A program made the position numbers and the translations under genes. Shown in pieces: positions 45,931 through 55,441 of a stretch of DNA of 64,000 nt (positions are counted from its first letter, which is position 1; the number at the start of each line of letters is the position of its first letter). The notes beneath the pieces were generated by a model, which worked only from the letters and a program-made list of their open reading frames with translations, was not told where the DNA came from and searched no databases. The DNA is from Shewanella canadensis (GTDB lineage Bacteria > Pseudomonadota > Gammaproteobacteria > Enterobacterales > Shewanellaceae), in assembly GCF_003966225.1 (NCBI RefSeq), contig NZ_RXNU01000005.1, forward strand, positions 62,001-126,000, read 5' to 3'.

Positions 45931-47694
45931 TTAGTTACATTGATGTGGATAGGAGATGTTATCCACATATTCGATGGAGCAAGAAGAGTCGCAAGGATCA
46001 CATAGGTTGCGTTCGACACGTTCAACATCGTGACAGAAGTTACAACCGATACCAGCGCTGCCTTTTTCAACATGATTGTGCATTCTATCCCAGGTGCGGG
46101 GTAAGTTTTTGCTGCCATCATGGCACTGAGCACACACTTGCTCTTTAGGTCCTTTGAGACGGTAACCCAGGGCGTCCAGCTTGGAATCGGTAGTTAAATC
46201 CAGTGTCTCTTCATGACACTGACTACAAGCCGCAACATCACTGGCCGGATTCACACCATGGTTAATCACCTGATAAGTATCAGTTTCTATCCACTTGTAA
46301 GGCTCATTTACAGGGTAACCCATGTTAGTTAAACCTGCCTCGATAGAGGTGACGGCATTACCCGAACCTTTGATATACTCGAAGGTATCGAGTGCAATCA
46401 TACGGTCGTCAGCAACCGTCATAGGCTGAGTCGCTGTCTTGTATTTGAATGGCGTTAACTTACCATCCGATACATCGCCCATAGGACGAGACGTTGGATA
46501 ACGGCCTGTAGCGGGATCCACAATGCCCAGATCATGCAGCAGGTAGTTATCACTCTTACGATTCCAGAACTTCATCTCAGGAGTCTGGTTTGCTAATTTA
46601 TCGGCATGGGGGTGGCCGGCACCGGAAACGCCATCGGCTGGTGTGCCATCATGATGGAAACGCCAATCTCTGTGCATCTCTGTTGGAACGTGTGAAGGAT
46701 CGCCGAGATCTTTTGCATAGGTTGGAATGTGACAGGATTGACAGGAAACTCTTGCCACGTGACGATCGGGCTCATCACGACGTCCTGAGCTTGCATGTCC
46801 GGAGCCTGAGTCCATTCCGACGTGACAGGTACCGCTACTACATGTTACCTCTGCGCCTCTGACTATGTCATCGGTAGGTCGAAGATCTGAGCCTTTACCT
46901 ATTACTCTGTGACTATCAAACTTATGGCAATCCTGACACTCCAGGTTAGCACCGGCGACGTTCATATGAACATCGAAATGCATATCTGAGTTCGCCATTA
47001 AGGCTGAAGATATATCGCCGCGCTTCACACCATCACCACCACCAGCGTAGGCATGACACTTAAGACAGTTCGTTCTGCCGGGGGCTGCGATGTTCTGAAC
47101 ATAGCCATCGAGATCGACCTGTGCAGTACCATCCGATGGACCCATGCTACCGTCAGGCTTTCTGACACGGTTTAGTGCGTAATCTTTGTTGTGGCACATC
47201 AAACAATCGACATTGGCGTTGGTATCACCTTCGCCAGGCTTAATACCGCGGCCCGCATGACATGAGCCACAAACCGGCCAGTCACCTTCGATGTTGATGC
47301 AATAGCTGTTTACTGCGTTGGTAAGCTTACCCTGTAGGGTACCACCCTGATTTACCATGTCAGGCGTATCACCCGTCCATTGATAGTGAGTAGAGCCAAA
47401 CATCTCATCATACTGGGAACCACCAACTCCACCGTCGTGGCAGTTTATACAAGCATTTGGGTAGTCGGTCCAACTCAGATCTGAGTGTGGGTTAGAGGCA
47501 TTACAGCCATTGACGGGTTCGACGTCACAGACGCCACATGAGTTTAGCTCCCAGACTAATGAGTTGTTATCGTTACAATCTAAACTGGATTTGTAACCAT
47601 CTCCATCATTGTCTACAGGTTTACCGGCGCTAACCGGAAGAGCAAGGATTAAGGCAAGTAAGCCTATATATCCCGATACTTTAGTTTTACTCAT
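45931..47694 (-). CDS. Periplasmic multiheme c-type cytochrome (ten heme motifs)
   Basis: A 587 aa exported protein with a signal peptide (about residues 1-24, ending PVSA-G). Ten heme-binding motifs are visible: CINCH, CGSCH, CLMCH, CLKCH, CQDCH, the long form CSSGTCH (CX4CH), CQSCH, CSQCH, CAQCH and CNFCH. The N terminus has a calcium-binding-like DNDGDGYKSSLDCNDNN, as in thrombospondin type 3 or dockerin loops, followed by CGVC. The C terminus has extra paired cysteines (CDPCDSSC). It should act in periplasmic electron transfer or as a terminal reductase; no membrane partner is adjacent. ATG at 47694 is chosen because GGAG precedes it. Confidence 0.9.
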   Translation of the reverse strand: MSKTKVSGYIGLLALILALPVSAGKPVDNDGDGYKSSLDCNDNNSLVWELNSCGVCDVEPVNGCNASNPHSDLSWTDYPNACINCHDGGVGGSQYDEMFGSTHYQWTGDTPDMVNQGGTLQGKLTNAVNSYCINIEGDWPVCGSCHAGRGIKPGEGDTNANVDCLMCHNKDYALNRVRKPDGSMGPSDGTAQVDLDGYVQNIAAPGRTNCLKCHAYAGGGDGVKRGDISSALMANSDMHFDVHMNVAGANLECQDCHKFDSHRVIGKGSDLRPTDDIVRGAEVTCSSGTCHVGMDSGSGHASSGRRDEPDRHVARVSCQSCHIPTYAKDLGDPSHVPTEMHRDWRFHHDGTPADGVSGAGHPHADKLANQTPEMKFWNRKSDNYLLHDLGIVDPATGRYPTSRPMGDVSDGKLTPFKYKTATQPMTVADDRMIALDTFEYIKGSGNAVTSIEAGLTNMGYPVNEPYKWIETDTYQVINHGVNPASDVAACSQCHEETLDLTTDSKLDALGYRLKGPKEQVCAQCHDGSKNLPRTWDRMHNHVEKGSAGIGCNFCHDVERVERNLCDPCDSSCSIEYVDNISYPHQCN

Positions 47695-49413
47695 CACTGC
47701 ACTCCATTTTTATTTTTTATATAATTGTATTTATGGATTAGACCACTACGCCAAAAACAGATTAATGCCTTTTCATGCTAAGAGATGTAAATACCACCTC
47801 ATAAAACAAGGGGCTTTCTATAAAAATTTCACTGTTTACAACAGTCACTCGAAGCGCCTTAGATTTATTCAGGATGCACTTAGTCGAAAGACATGATCCA
47901 ACGTTTGTCTCTTCCAAAATTAAAACCGCATTGAACGGTTATGTTTGTCGGCAGTTTACTTATATTGCAGAGCGTAAGCCGACGATTTTACACTCATGCT
48001 TAATTGATGTTTTTGTTGAATCTAATATTCCATTCAAAGTTAACCAATATTAACGTGGCGATTTGTGTTTACGGCTGAAATTGCATTTAACAAAATTGTT
48101 ACTTTATTTTAGTTCAACTTACAGGAACGGTTTGGTTTGTTTTATGAGCTAGATCTAGTTTTTAGAAAAACGCATAAGATTTTTTTACTACAGCTTTTAC
48201 TTAATTAATATGTGCTTATTCGTCAGTCTAGGAAGTATTAGATTTAGCGTAAAATAGACTGTTTCCTACCAGTATATTAATAAGGCTAATGTTAACCAGG
48301 TCAAGAAGTGAAGGCTTTCTTGTTGCTGACGCCTTCTTTGTGTAGACGCCTGTTTTTAAAGCGATAAACTTGACTGCGGTTGGGTGTAGACTCTTACTGT
48401 GGAGTTGATCACTAAATGCTGAGTAGCGTGATATAGGTTATCTTTTAGGGCTGAAATGTAAATTTAATCACAGAGATTAGTATTGGAATAAGATAGCGAG
48501 CTTATCGCCTGACAAAGTTAAGTTAGAGGTCAAGGCTTTTAGAGGTGCTCTATGTAAAACGTCTATTTCTTTAAGGTTGTAAAAAGTTTATAGATAAAAT
48601 TAGGTTTAGGAGAGATAGCAAATTTGTGTGTTTTAATTACAGTGCTTACGCACAGGAAAATGAATGAAGGTTTAGAGATTAGTCAAATGTTTAAAGCTGA
48701 AACTTTGCGTTGTGATATGGCTAGCTAATTATTTCCCCCTGGGAATATTAACTTTGCAGTAAAATCGTAAATGATAAATCGATTAATTAGCAGTGGATGC
48801 TGCTTATATTTATCAACGAAGTAGACCTCGTTGTAAAATGGGGTGTTTACTCTATAAAGATAATGTAAGTAGACCTTTTAACGTCATTTGGTTTTGATTT
48901 TATGTCTGACGGATAGAGTTAAATTGTTAATGACATTGTGGTAGGGATTAAACATGCTCTGACCATGTTTAATCTGAAACTTGAAGTTTTATTACTGCTT
49001 AAACGAGAGAGGGAGTAATTAAGCTAAGCTACCTAGTTAAGGTAGAGTAGAGACAATTAAGTTAAAACTCACCCAAGAGAAACAAGGCAAGAAGAGAATA
49101 AATAGCATGCTTGCCATAAACATCAACAAACTTACCACCAGCAGGAAGGGGAGTCAGAGGTTGGATCTGGTACCACACTGATAATCGGTTTTAATGTGGC
49201 CAAACTATCTATCTGCCAGTATCTTTTTGGGTTTAATGCTAAGTTGACCACGACTAAACTTTGATCTTTCAATTAGCAATCGTTTAAACTAAGCCGTATC
49301 TATCAAGATACGGCCGTACAAGCTGCAAACTCACAGAGTTTAACCTCTTAGGTTTAGCTGTGGATTTATTAACTAAACTTGCCGATACAAGATTAATAAC
49401 AATACGAGATTAA
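47695..49413. other. 1.7-kb region without recognisable genes
   Basis: AT-rich, with no reading frame of convincing composition on either strand. Visible structures are a perfect 11-bp inverted repeat GATTAAACATG/CATGTTTAATC (48946-48974), a short hairpin CCGTATC/GATACGG (49293-49312) and the repeated word AAGTAGACCT (near 48824 and 48869). It could hold a long leader, small RNAs or decayed genes. Confidence 0.5.
48946..48974. repeat. Perfect 11-bp inverted repeat
   Basis: GATTAAACATG and CATGTTTAATC flank a 7-base loop in the middle of the 1.7-kb gene-free stretch. There is no T-run, so it is not a standard terminator; an RNA stem or a protein-binding palindrome is possible. Confidence 0.55.
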
Positions 49414-49614
49414 ATGCAAACTTCAAAAATTGATCCAATGACACTGGATTACCTGTTCAAGTTAAGAAGAGCACAATCACTGAACACATTAGAGACGATG
49501 ACCGAGGCGCTAGAGAGAGATAATCCCTTAGCCAGCGCTCAAGAGTCGATCGCTCAGGCATGGGTACTGCGCGAAAAAGAGATTAAATCGGGTGTATTAA
49601 CCAGCATCGCTTAA
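49414..49614 (+). CDS. Small hypothetical protein
   Basis: A 66-residue soluble, mostly helical protein beginning MQTSKIDPMTLDYLFKLRRA, with no Cys and no signal peptide. No family is recognised. Amino-acid composition and helix pattern are those of a real protein, but the ribosome binding site (ACGAG) is weak. It is flanked on the left by the long gene-free region. Confidence 0.5.
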   Translation: MQTSKIDPMTLDYLFKLRRAQSLNTLETMTEALERDNPLASAQESIAQAWVLREKEIKSGVLTSIA

Positions 49615-49759
49615 CAAGTAAAGTTTGCTTAAGCAGGTTCGTTCAAGGAAAGAGTGAATGAAGACAGCCCATTTCGAAGCGCTGCATGAAAAGTTAATCA
49701 AAATGTATTAGACATAATCAGCCAGTTGGGCCATCAACTGGCTAGCGGAAGCGGTTGTG

Positions 49760-50017
49760 TTAAATCAACTTCCAGACCTGAAGTTCCGGATTGTCGTAAC
49801 CTTTCTCTAATTTTTCGTCCAGCTGTCCAAGCAGTTGGTTAATTTTCGAAATTGACGGCGAGTCATTATAATCAGCGATACATTTCTGTTTTATTTCAAT
49901 AGTTCGAAAGCGGCCTTGTTGGAATAGGTCTTTTTTCTCGTAACTCCCATCCTCCTTGTATTGGTATTCACTCACAAACTCAATAATTTCCAAAAGTTCA
50001 TCAAGTAATAGTTCCAT
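49760..50017 (-). CDS. Small hypothetical protein
   Basis: An 85-residue acidic, helical protein beginning MELLLDELLEIIEFVSEY. The ATG at 50017 is chosen because AAGGAG lies five bases upstream, while the GTG at 50023 would leave no spacing. Charged residues and the absence of membrane segments indicate a cytosolic protein. I do not recognise a family; its neighbours give no functional hint. Confidence 0.6.
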   Translation of the reverse strand: MELLLDELLEIIEFVSEYQYKEDGSYEKKDLFQQGRFRTIEIKQKCIADYNDSPSISKINQLLGQLDEKLEKGYDNPELQVWKLI

Positions 50018-50142
50018 TTTCACTCCTTATCGTTCAAAACCACTGACAATTGTGGTTACACAGGGGAAGCCTCAAATTTACAACATCGTCTCTTCTAAAA
50101 GTGTAGTTCACCATCGAGTATGAGCCGTATTAACATCAAACA

Positions 50143-50658
50143 TCAAAGCTGGGGCTCGACAATCACAAACCGAGGCGTGCCAGCTATAGGTGCATACCAA
50201 TCACTGCCATCGACATAGAAGGTCACGCCATTCACTGTCACTGTGGTGGTGTTTGCTGGCAACAGATCGACTATGGACCCTGTTATTGATTCGGAGGTCA
50301 GTTCCATAGAGGCTTCGTTTACACTTGTTTGTACCGTTACCGGAGGCTGCTGAATATAAATATATTGGTCACCATTTCGCTTGTAGTACGCATTATCGAC
50401 GATGGCATAGCTAATGCCTGAAATAACAATGAAGCTTGCAGAGGCGGGTAGATGCTTATGATGGTATGAACGGTGTTTAGGTGCTTTATGAACCGGGCGA
50501 TGACCAGGCTTAACGACAACTTTCTTCACGTGTACGCTTGCTTTGTAAGGGGAAGCTTTGGCGGGAACCACGTGGTTTGGATGAGCCATTACAGAGCCTG
50601 TGGCTCCGGTTAATGTGAGCAATAAAATCGCATTTCGTATGGTGGTTAATGTAGACAT
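50143..50658 (-). CDS. DUF6515-like secreted protein
   Basis: An exported protein of 171 aa with signal peptide (RNAILLLTLTGATGSVMA, about residues 8-26). A basic His/Lys/Pro-rich linker (about 27-72) is followed by a small domain with SGISYAIVDNAYYKRNGDQY and later VTVNGVTFYVDGSDWYAP. This repeated pattern of a Tyr/Gly-rich surface-type protein resembles DUF6515, whose function is unknown. GGAG lies five bases before the ATG at 50658. It appears monocistronic. Confidence 0.65.
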   Translation of the reverse strand: MSTLTTIRNAILLLTLTGATGSVMAHPNHVVPAKASPYKASVHVKKVVVKPGHRPVHKAPKHRSYHHKHLPASASFIVISGISYAIVDNAYYKRNGDQYIYIQQPPVTVQTSVNEASMELTSESITGSIVDLLPANTTTVTVNGVTFYVDGSDWYAPIAGTPRFVIVEPQL

Positions 50659-50847
50659 AAGCACTCCGGCGTAGTTGATAGTTACAGCGTATCAAATACA
50701 CGTTCAAGCAGTGTCGCCCTAATGTAAAGGCGTGTAAAAACGAGACTACTGTTTATGCTTAGGAAAACAGCTCTCCAAATAAAGGGCTCAAGTATGGTGC
50801 GCCCCCGAGTTCACAATAAACAGTAATGGGGTAGTGGTTATTCTATT

Positions 50848-51054
50848 TCAGGCGTCTTCTTCGTGCATGTAGTCCTCGATTAGGGTCATCTGCTCATCGG
50901 CTACTTCATTGTAATTGGCCAGCCGATACTTGCCATCAGACATTACTTCCAGAAATAGACTTTCTCCTTTATGGAGTTTGAGCTGGTCGAGTACATCGTG
51001 TGGCAGCTCAATTCCCAACCCCGTACCAACGGATCGTATCTTAAGTTCAGTCAT
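50848..51054 (-). CDS. AbrB/MazE-type DNA-binding antitoxin, orphan
   Basis: A 68-residue SpoVT-AbrB swapped-hairpin protein: RSVGTGLGIELPHDVLDQLKL (about residues 7-27), followed by GESLFLEVMSDGKYRL and an acidic tail. Such proteins usually precede a toxin of the Doc or MazF type, and the acidic tail is the toxin-binding part. No toxin gene follows here, so it is either an orphan or has taken on a purely regulatory role. Confidence 0.75.
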   Translation of the reverse strand: MTELKIRSVGTGLGIELPHDVLDQLKLHKGESLFLEVMSDGKYRLANYNEVADEQMTLIEDYMHEEDA

Positions 51055-51261
51055 TATCGTTATTCACTTATGTCATCCAGCATTCAGAGTTATGCCCGGC
51101 CTGTAAGAACAAAGCATATGAATTAAAATTATAGTAGAACTAGGTTCGATCAAGTGATTACCATGGTTATGACCCGTATATGGAACCATGACTCTTCCTA
51201 ATCCTCGGGCTGTGTCCTAATATGAAGATAATAGGAACCGCCCAGAAGGGGGAGGTGACTC

Positions 51262-52047
51262 TTGGTTAGCCCCTGGAACGGTAGACGCAATATGCCGCTG
51301 ATGAAAAAATCAATCTCCTTTGTTTTGATCAGGGGGTTATTCAGAGAGCAGAGACATTGGGGAGAGTTCCCGGCTCTACTGTCTAAGGCATTCTCCGATT
51401 CCGATGTTATCTGTGTCGATATTCCAGGATCTGGTCGGCGAAATATGGAATTGTCTCCCGTCTCAATTGAGTCGATGGTAGATAAAATCAGAGAAGATCT
51501 CGATGCCAGAGCTCCGGTCAACATTATCGCCATCTCTATGGGAGGCATGATTGGACTTCGCTGGGCTGCAATGTACCCGGATGAGATTAATAGCGTTATC
51601 TGTATAAATACCAGTGCCAAAAATTATTCCGGTTTCCATCATAGGTTAAGTCCGGAAAATTATTTTAAAATCATCAAGGCTGTATTCTCGAATGTGGAGC
51701 GGCGAGAGAAGGCTATCTATAGCTTGGTTTCAAACCGGAGAGAAAACACAAAAGTAATCGATGATTGGGTTAGTTATGCAGAAGAGAACCCAATCAGTAA
51801 AATTAATTTTTTCAGACAGTTATTGGCAGCGTTTAGGTTTGACATCACAAGACCAGTGAGTTGTCGACTGCTGTTTATATCATCCCTCAATGATAATCTT
51901 GTTAGCCATAATGCTACTAAGGCAATAGCGGAGAGATGGCATGAACCATTGCTTGTGAATACGGTTGCCGGTCATGATATACCACTGGATGATCCTCAAT
52001 GGTTATGTGACAAGGTAGAAAGCTTCCTAACCTTATCTTCTTGTTAG
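51262..52047 (+). CDS. Alpha/beta hydrolase
   Basis: A soluble 261 aa hydrolase of the alpha/beta fold. The oxyanion region is LIRGLFREQRHW, the nucleophile elbow is AISMGG (about residue 94, Ser as nucleophile; the first Gly of GxSxG is replaced by Ala), the acid is probably Asp in SSLNDNLV, and the catalytic His is in VAGHDIPLDDP (about 240). The start is uncertain: TTG at 51262 follows a strong GGGGGAGGTGA, whereas ATG at 51292 or 51304 would match the usual N terminus. The substrate is unknown. Confidence 0.75.
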   Translation: MVSPWNGRRNMPLMKKSISFVLIRGLFREQRHWGEFPALLSKAFSDSDVICVDIPGSGRRNMELSPVSIESMVDKIREDLDARAPVNIIAISMGGMIGLRWAAMYPDEINSVICINTSAKNYSGFHHRLSPENYFKIIKAVFSNVERREKAIYSLVSNRRENTKVIDDWVSYAEENPISKINFFRQLLAAFRFDITRPVSCRLLFISSLNDNLVSHNATKAIAERWHEPLLVNTVAGHDIPLDDPQWLCDKVESFLTLSSC

Positions 52048-52149
52048 AAATAACGCTCAAATTTTTTAGACTGTTTGGTTCCTAAGCAACTTATCGGCAA
52101 ATTATCTACTACAATTAACTATGAAAAGCGTTTCTTAGAGCGTGATAGG

Positions 52150-52309
52150 GTTGTTAAGTTTAGGATATCATGACTCTAAGTTCAGCAACCGTGTTAGTTT
52201 CTGGGCTTACAGCGCGGTCAACGAGGGACGTAGCAAAACCCTGAAATAGCTAGCCCCCGACGCGCTTTTCACTCATTTTCTTAAGGCCTGCTTATTAGCA
52301 GGCCTTTTT
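52150..52309 (+). ncRNA. Candidate small RNA ending in a strong terminator
   Basis: The stretch 52205-52270 is GC-rich compared with its surroundings and can form an outer stem GCGCG/CGCGC (near 52211 and 52260) and an inner GGG/CCC stem. It is followed by a perfect intrinsic terminator. The 5' end is a guess. An alternative is the long 3' untranslated region of the hydrolase gene. Confidence 0.25.
52283..52309 (+). terminator. Strong intrinsic terminator
   Basis: AAGGCCTGCT (52283-52292), loop TATT, AGCAGGCCTT (52297-52306) and a T-run. The stem is perfect. Confidence 0.85.
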
Positions 52310-52615
52310 ATTGCGGTTCTGGACAATCATTCAAATTTTTTGCTGCAGACGGCATTGTTAATGGTTAAGAACTGAGTACATAAAAAATCAAGTTCAGATT
52401 GTAAAGCGTTAGCTGGCATGTTTAACAATTTGCTTTGTAACCAACAAGAATTAACCATGAGCTTAAGAACATATTCCAAACTAAAGAACATTTCGTTTTT
52501 CAAGAAATGTAGGCTTGATTATGGAGTTACTACTCCTTCAGTTTTTTTCGGTACTAAAGTTATTCTTAGATCAGAAAATGCTGATATCACATATTGATTA
52601 AGTTCGGAGGAGATC

Positions 52616-55369
52616 ATGAAATTTTCCTTGAGGCTAATGTTGATACTTCATCTCTTTTGGTTTCTGTGCTTGTTTACTTTGGTTACGGCTCTGGCCGCCG
52701 ATACGGTTCCGACGGATATAAAACAACCGGGTACCCAGCAAGGGGAAATTGGTAACTTAGAATCCCCGAACAAGTGTGATAATTGTCACGGTGGCTATAA
52801 CAGCTCTGTAGAACCAGCACACAATTGGCGAAGTAGTATGATGGCTCATGCCGGGCGAGATCCTATTTTTTGGGCGACTGTGGCAATAGCCGAACAGGAC
52901 TTCGATGGTTCCGGCGATCTGTGTATACGCTGCCATAGCACAAGTGGCTGGCTCGGCGGACGCTCTACACCAACTGATGGTTCGGGTCTGGCTGCGCGTG
53001 ACTCTGATGGCGTAGATTGTGACTACTGCCATAAACTCACTAACTCCGATAATTCAGAGCATCAAGGAACAATGAACGTTCCTTTTATTGCAAATGAAGC
53101 CGAGCCAAATTTTGATTCAGTATTTGATTGGGATGAACCTTTTACAGGGGTTGAGGGTTACCTCGGTTCCGGAATGTCATCCATGTTTGGGGGGAGTGAT
53201 AAATTAGGTCCATATAACAATGCAGAGGCACGCCACCAGTTCCTTAAATCAAATTTCCATCGTGATCGAGACTTCTGTGGCACTTGCCATGATGTTTCTA
53301 ATCCGGTCGTTGGCAACTTAGCACACAACCATGGCATTCAGCCTACTGCAGACCCCATCATCGCAAATGGCATACTTGGGGGAGCTGTGGATGGTAAGGC
53401 TGCTTTCAATAACCCGCCCTATAAATATGGCATTGTCGAGCGAACCTTCAGCGAATACAAAGCGGGTCAGATCTCCGAAACGTTGGTTGCTGATTATCCA
53501 ACTCTACCGGATGACTTGCAGGGTGGGGCACTTGAGGCCATTTATAAAGCCGCCACGCTGAATGGAACCACTGACGGTAATTACCAAAATCCGGCCGCCC
53601 CACGATACTTTAGCTGCCAGTCCTGTCACATGCGCCCGGTTACCGGCAAGGGCGCCAATAAGCGAGGAGTGCCGTTGAGGACTGATCTGCCACTTCATGA
53701 CCTGACTGGAGGCAATTACTGGATGCCCGAGGTCATAGCGTACCTTGATGGCAAAGGTAAACTCAGGCTTGGTGGTGACATGTCTCAAGACAATACCGAC
53801 GCCATGCTGGATGGTGTTCTACGTGCCAAAGAACAGCTAGAGTTGGCGGCGACTGTGACTATTATGGGAGATCCCGGCAGCGTGAAAGTCGTCAACCACA
53901 CAGGTCATAAGCTGATCTCAGGCTATCCGGAAGGTCGCCGGATGTGGCTTAACATCAAATGGTATGATGGAACAGGAAGCCTGATCCGTGAAGATGGAGA
54001 GTATGGTGATCTTAGTATTAATTTAAAAGGACAAACTTTAACTGTTAGAAGTTTGCTCGATCTCGAAGCAACTAACACCAAGATCTACGAGGCGCACATG
54101 GGTATGACGAAAGAGTGGGCCATGCAGCTGATCAATTTAGGTTATCCAGCCAACCTTCCTCTTAGCTATGATCGTATGTCAGGCAATATTAACTGTGAAT
54201 TGGGGAATCTTGCGCAAATTGACGCCAATGGTAACTCATTAGCACCTTGTACTGATAATCCTGAACACCACGATACCTTCCATTTCGTACTGAACAATAC
54301 AGTAGTTAAGGACAATCGTATTCCACCCTTTGGAATGAGTTATGAGCTGGCACGGATACGAAATACGTTGCCTATGCCTGTAGAACAGTATGGTGGTAAT
54401 CCAGGGGGGATTTATGATTATTTTGATGAGGTTCCCCTGAATGTACCAACCGGTGCCCAATCTGCCAAAGTTAACCTGATGTACCAGCCAACCAGCTGGG
54501 AATACATACAGTTTCTCTATCTTGCTAATAACGGTACAGATCCCAACACGGGTGGCAATGAATTTTTAGGCGAGGAGGGTCTCAACATACTAGATGCCTG
54601 GCAAAATACCTCTATGGCTGAACCTTATGTTATGGCATCAACAATTTGGGGTACACCACCGGGTGAATGCAATGCGACAACCCCAAACTTCCTTACCGCC
54701 AATCCAGCTGAAAAACAGGTTGAATTGAATTGGCAGGAGGTAACCAGTGAATCAGAAATCAGCGGCTACAAACTCTACTACGATCAAGCTGGTAAGGCCC
54801 AGTTGATCGAAGAGCTGTCATGCACGCCGGATTCAATATTGGAATGCACCAGCTATACCGACACGGACCTGACTAACGGTCAACAATACTGCTATAAGGT
54901 TACCTCATATAACAATGTCTGCGAGTCAGATTTTAGTAATATCCTCTGCGCAATTCCGGTCCAGCCGGGTCAGGAGAGTTTAGCTGGAGTCGCTGAGCCT
55001 ATACAAACTGGTAAGTGGGTTAAGGAAGGAAAAGGAAAGCACCAGACTATAACGTTTGTAGTTACCAATGAATTCAATCAGGGTGAAGATGTAGTGTTAC
55101 AAGTTACAGTTACGGATGAAAGTGATTTGCCTATATCGGGTGCGACGGTTACGTTCATGATTGACGGTGCTGAATCGAGAGAACTTGCCAGTGTTGTGAG
55201 TGATGAAAACGGTATAGCACAAGCCTCATGGAGTACTGATGCGCCAAATAAAAAAGGAGTGGGCGGCACAGCTGTTGGAGAATATGTCGTATTCATTAAT
55301 GGTGTGACGGCAAGCGGGTATGTCTGGGACCAGAACCAGACAAGCAAAACATTCTTGATTGTTCAGTAG
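52616..55369 (+). CDS. Five-heme c-type cytochrome with FN3 and Ig-like C-terminal domains
   Basis: An exported 917 aa protein with a signal peptide (about residues 1-28, ending ALA-A). Five CxxCH motifs are seen: CDNCH (about 54), CIRCH (about 103), CDYCH (about 140), CGTCH (about 222) and CQSCH (about 340). Then comes VVNHTGHKLISGYPEGRRMW (about 425), a motif typical of large cytochromes of this kind. Residues about 690-785 form a fibronectin type III-like domain with extra cysteines, and about 800-915 an Ig-like (Big_1) domain with ISGATVTFMIDG. The adhesive-type tail suggests a surface or matrix-associated location. GGAG precedes the ATG. Confidence 0.88.
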   Translation: MKFSLRLMLILHLFWFLCLFTLVTALAADTVPTDIKQPGTQQGEIGNLESPNKCDNCHGGYNSSVEPAHNWRSSMMAHAGRDPIFWATVAIAEQDFDGSGDLCIRCHSTSGWLGGRSTPTDGSGLAARDSDGVDCDYCHKLTNSDNSEHQGTMNVPFIANEAEPNFDSVFDWDEPFTGVEGYLGSGMSSMFGGSDKLGPYNNAEARHQFLKSNFHRDRDFCGTCHDVSNPVVGNLAHNHGIQPTADPIIANGILGGAVDGKAAFNNPPYKYGIVERTFSEYKAGQISETLVADYPTLPDDLQGGALEAIYKAATLNGTTDGNYQNPAAPRYFSCQSCHMRPVTGKGANKRGVPLRTDLPLHDLTGGNYWMPEVIAYLDGKGKLRLGGDMSQDNTDAMLDGVLRAKEQLELAATVTIMGDPGSVKVVNHTGHKLISGYPEGRRMWLNIKWYDGTGSLIREDGEYGDLSINLKGQTLTVRSLLDLEATNTKIYEAHMGMTKEWAMQLINLGYPANLPLSYDRMSGNINCELGNLAQIDANGNSLAPCTDNPEHHDTFHFVLNNTVVKDNRIPPFGMSYELARIRNTLPMPVEQYGGNPGGIYDYFDEVPLNVPTGAQSAKVNLMYQPTSWEYIQFLYLANNGTDPNTGGNEFLGEEGLNILDAWQNTSMAEPYVMASTIWGTPPGECNATTPNFLTANPAEKQVELNWQEVTSESEISGYKLYYDQAGKAQLIEELSCTPDSILECTSYTDTDLTNGQQYCYKVTSYNNVCESDFSNILCAIPVQPGQESLAGVAEPIQTGKWVKEGKGKHQTITFVVTNEFNQGEDVVLQVTVTDESDLPISGATVTFMIDGAESRELASVVSDENGIAQASWSTDAPNKKGVGGTAVGEYVVFINGVTASGYVWDQNQTSKTFLIVQ

Positions 55370-55408
55370 CAATATTTTTACGGTAAAGCACAAGGAATGT
55401 GATGCTGA

Positions 55409-55441
55409 CTAAGAAATCTTTATCTGATAAAGATTTCTTAG
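55409..55441. repeat. Near-perfect 33-bp palindrome
   Basis: CTAAGAAATCTTTATC (55409-55424) and GATAAAGATTTCTTAG (55426-55441) are exact inverted complements around a single T. It begins 40 bases after the cytochrome stop codon. The lack of a loop makes an RNA hairpin strained, and no T-run follows. Confidence 0.75.

Larger units (their letters stand above)
52048..52615. other. Intergenic region with a possible small RNA
   Basis: No coding sequence is supported. A strong terminator (52283-52309) stands 235 bases after the hydrolase stop and 300 bases before the next gene, preceded by GC-rich sequence able to fold (see the ncRNA entry). Confidence 0.5.

Noticed and set aside
47609..47896. 95-codon plus-strand open frame overlapping the 5' end of the ten-heme cytochrome gene
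   Set aside because: It is antisense to the signal peptide region, and its composition is not protein-like.
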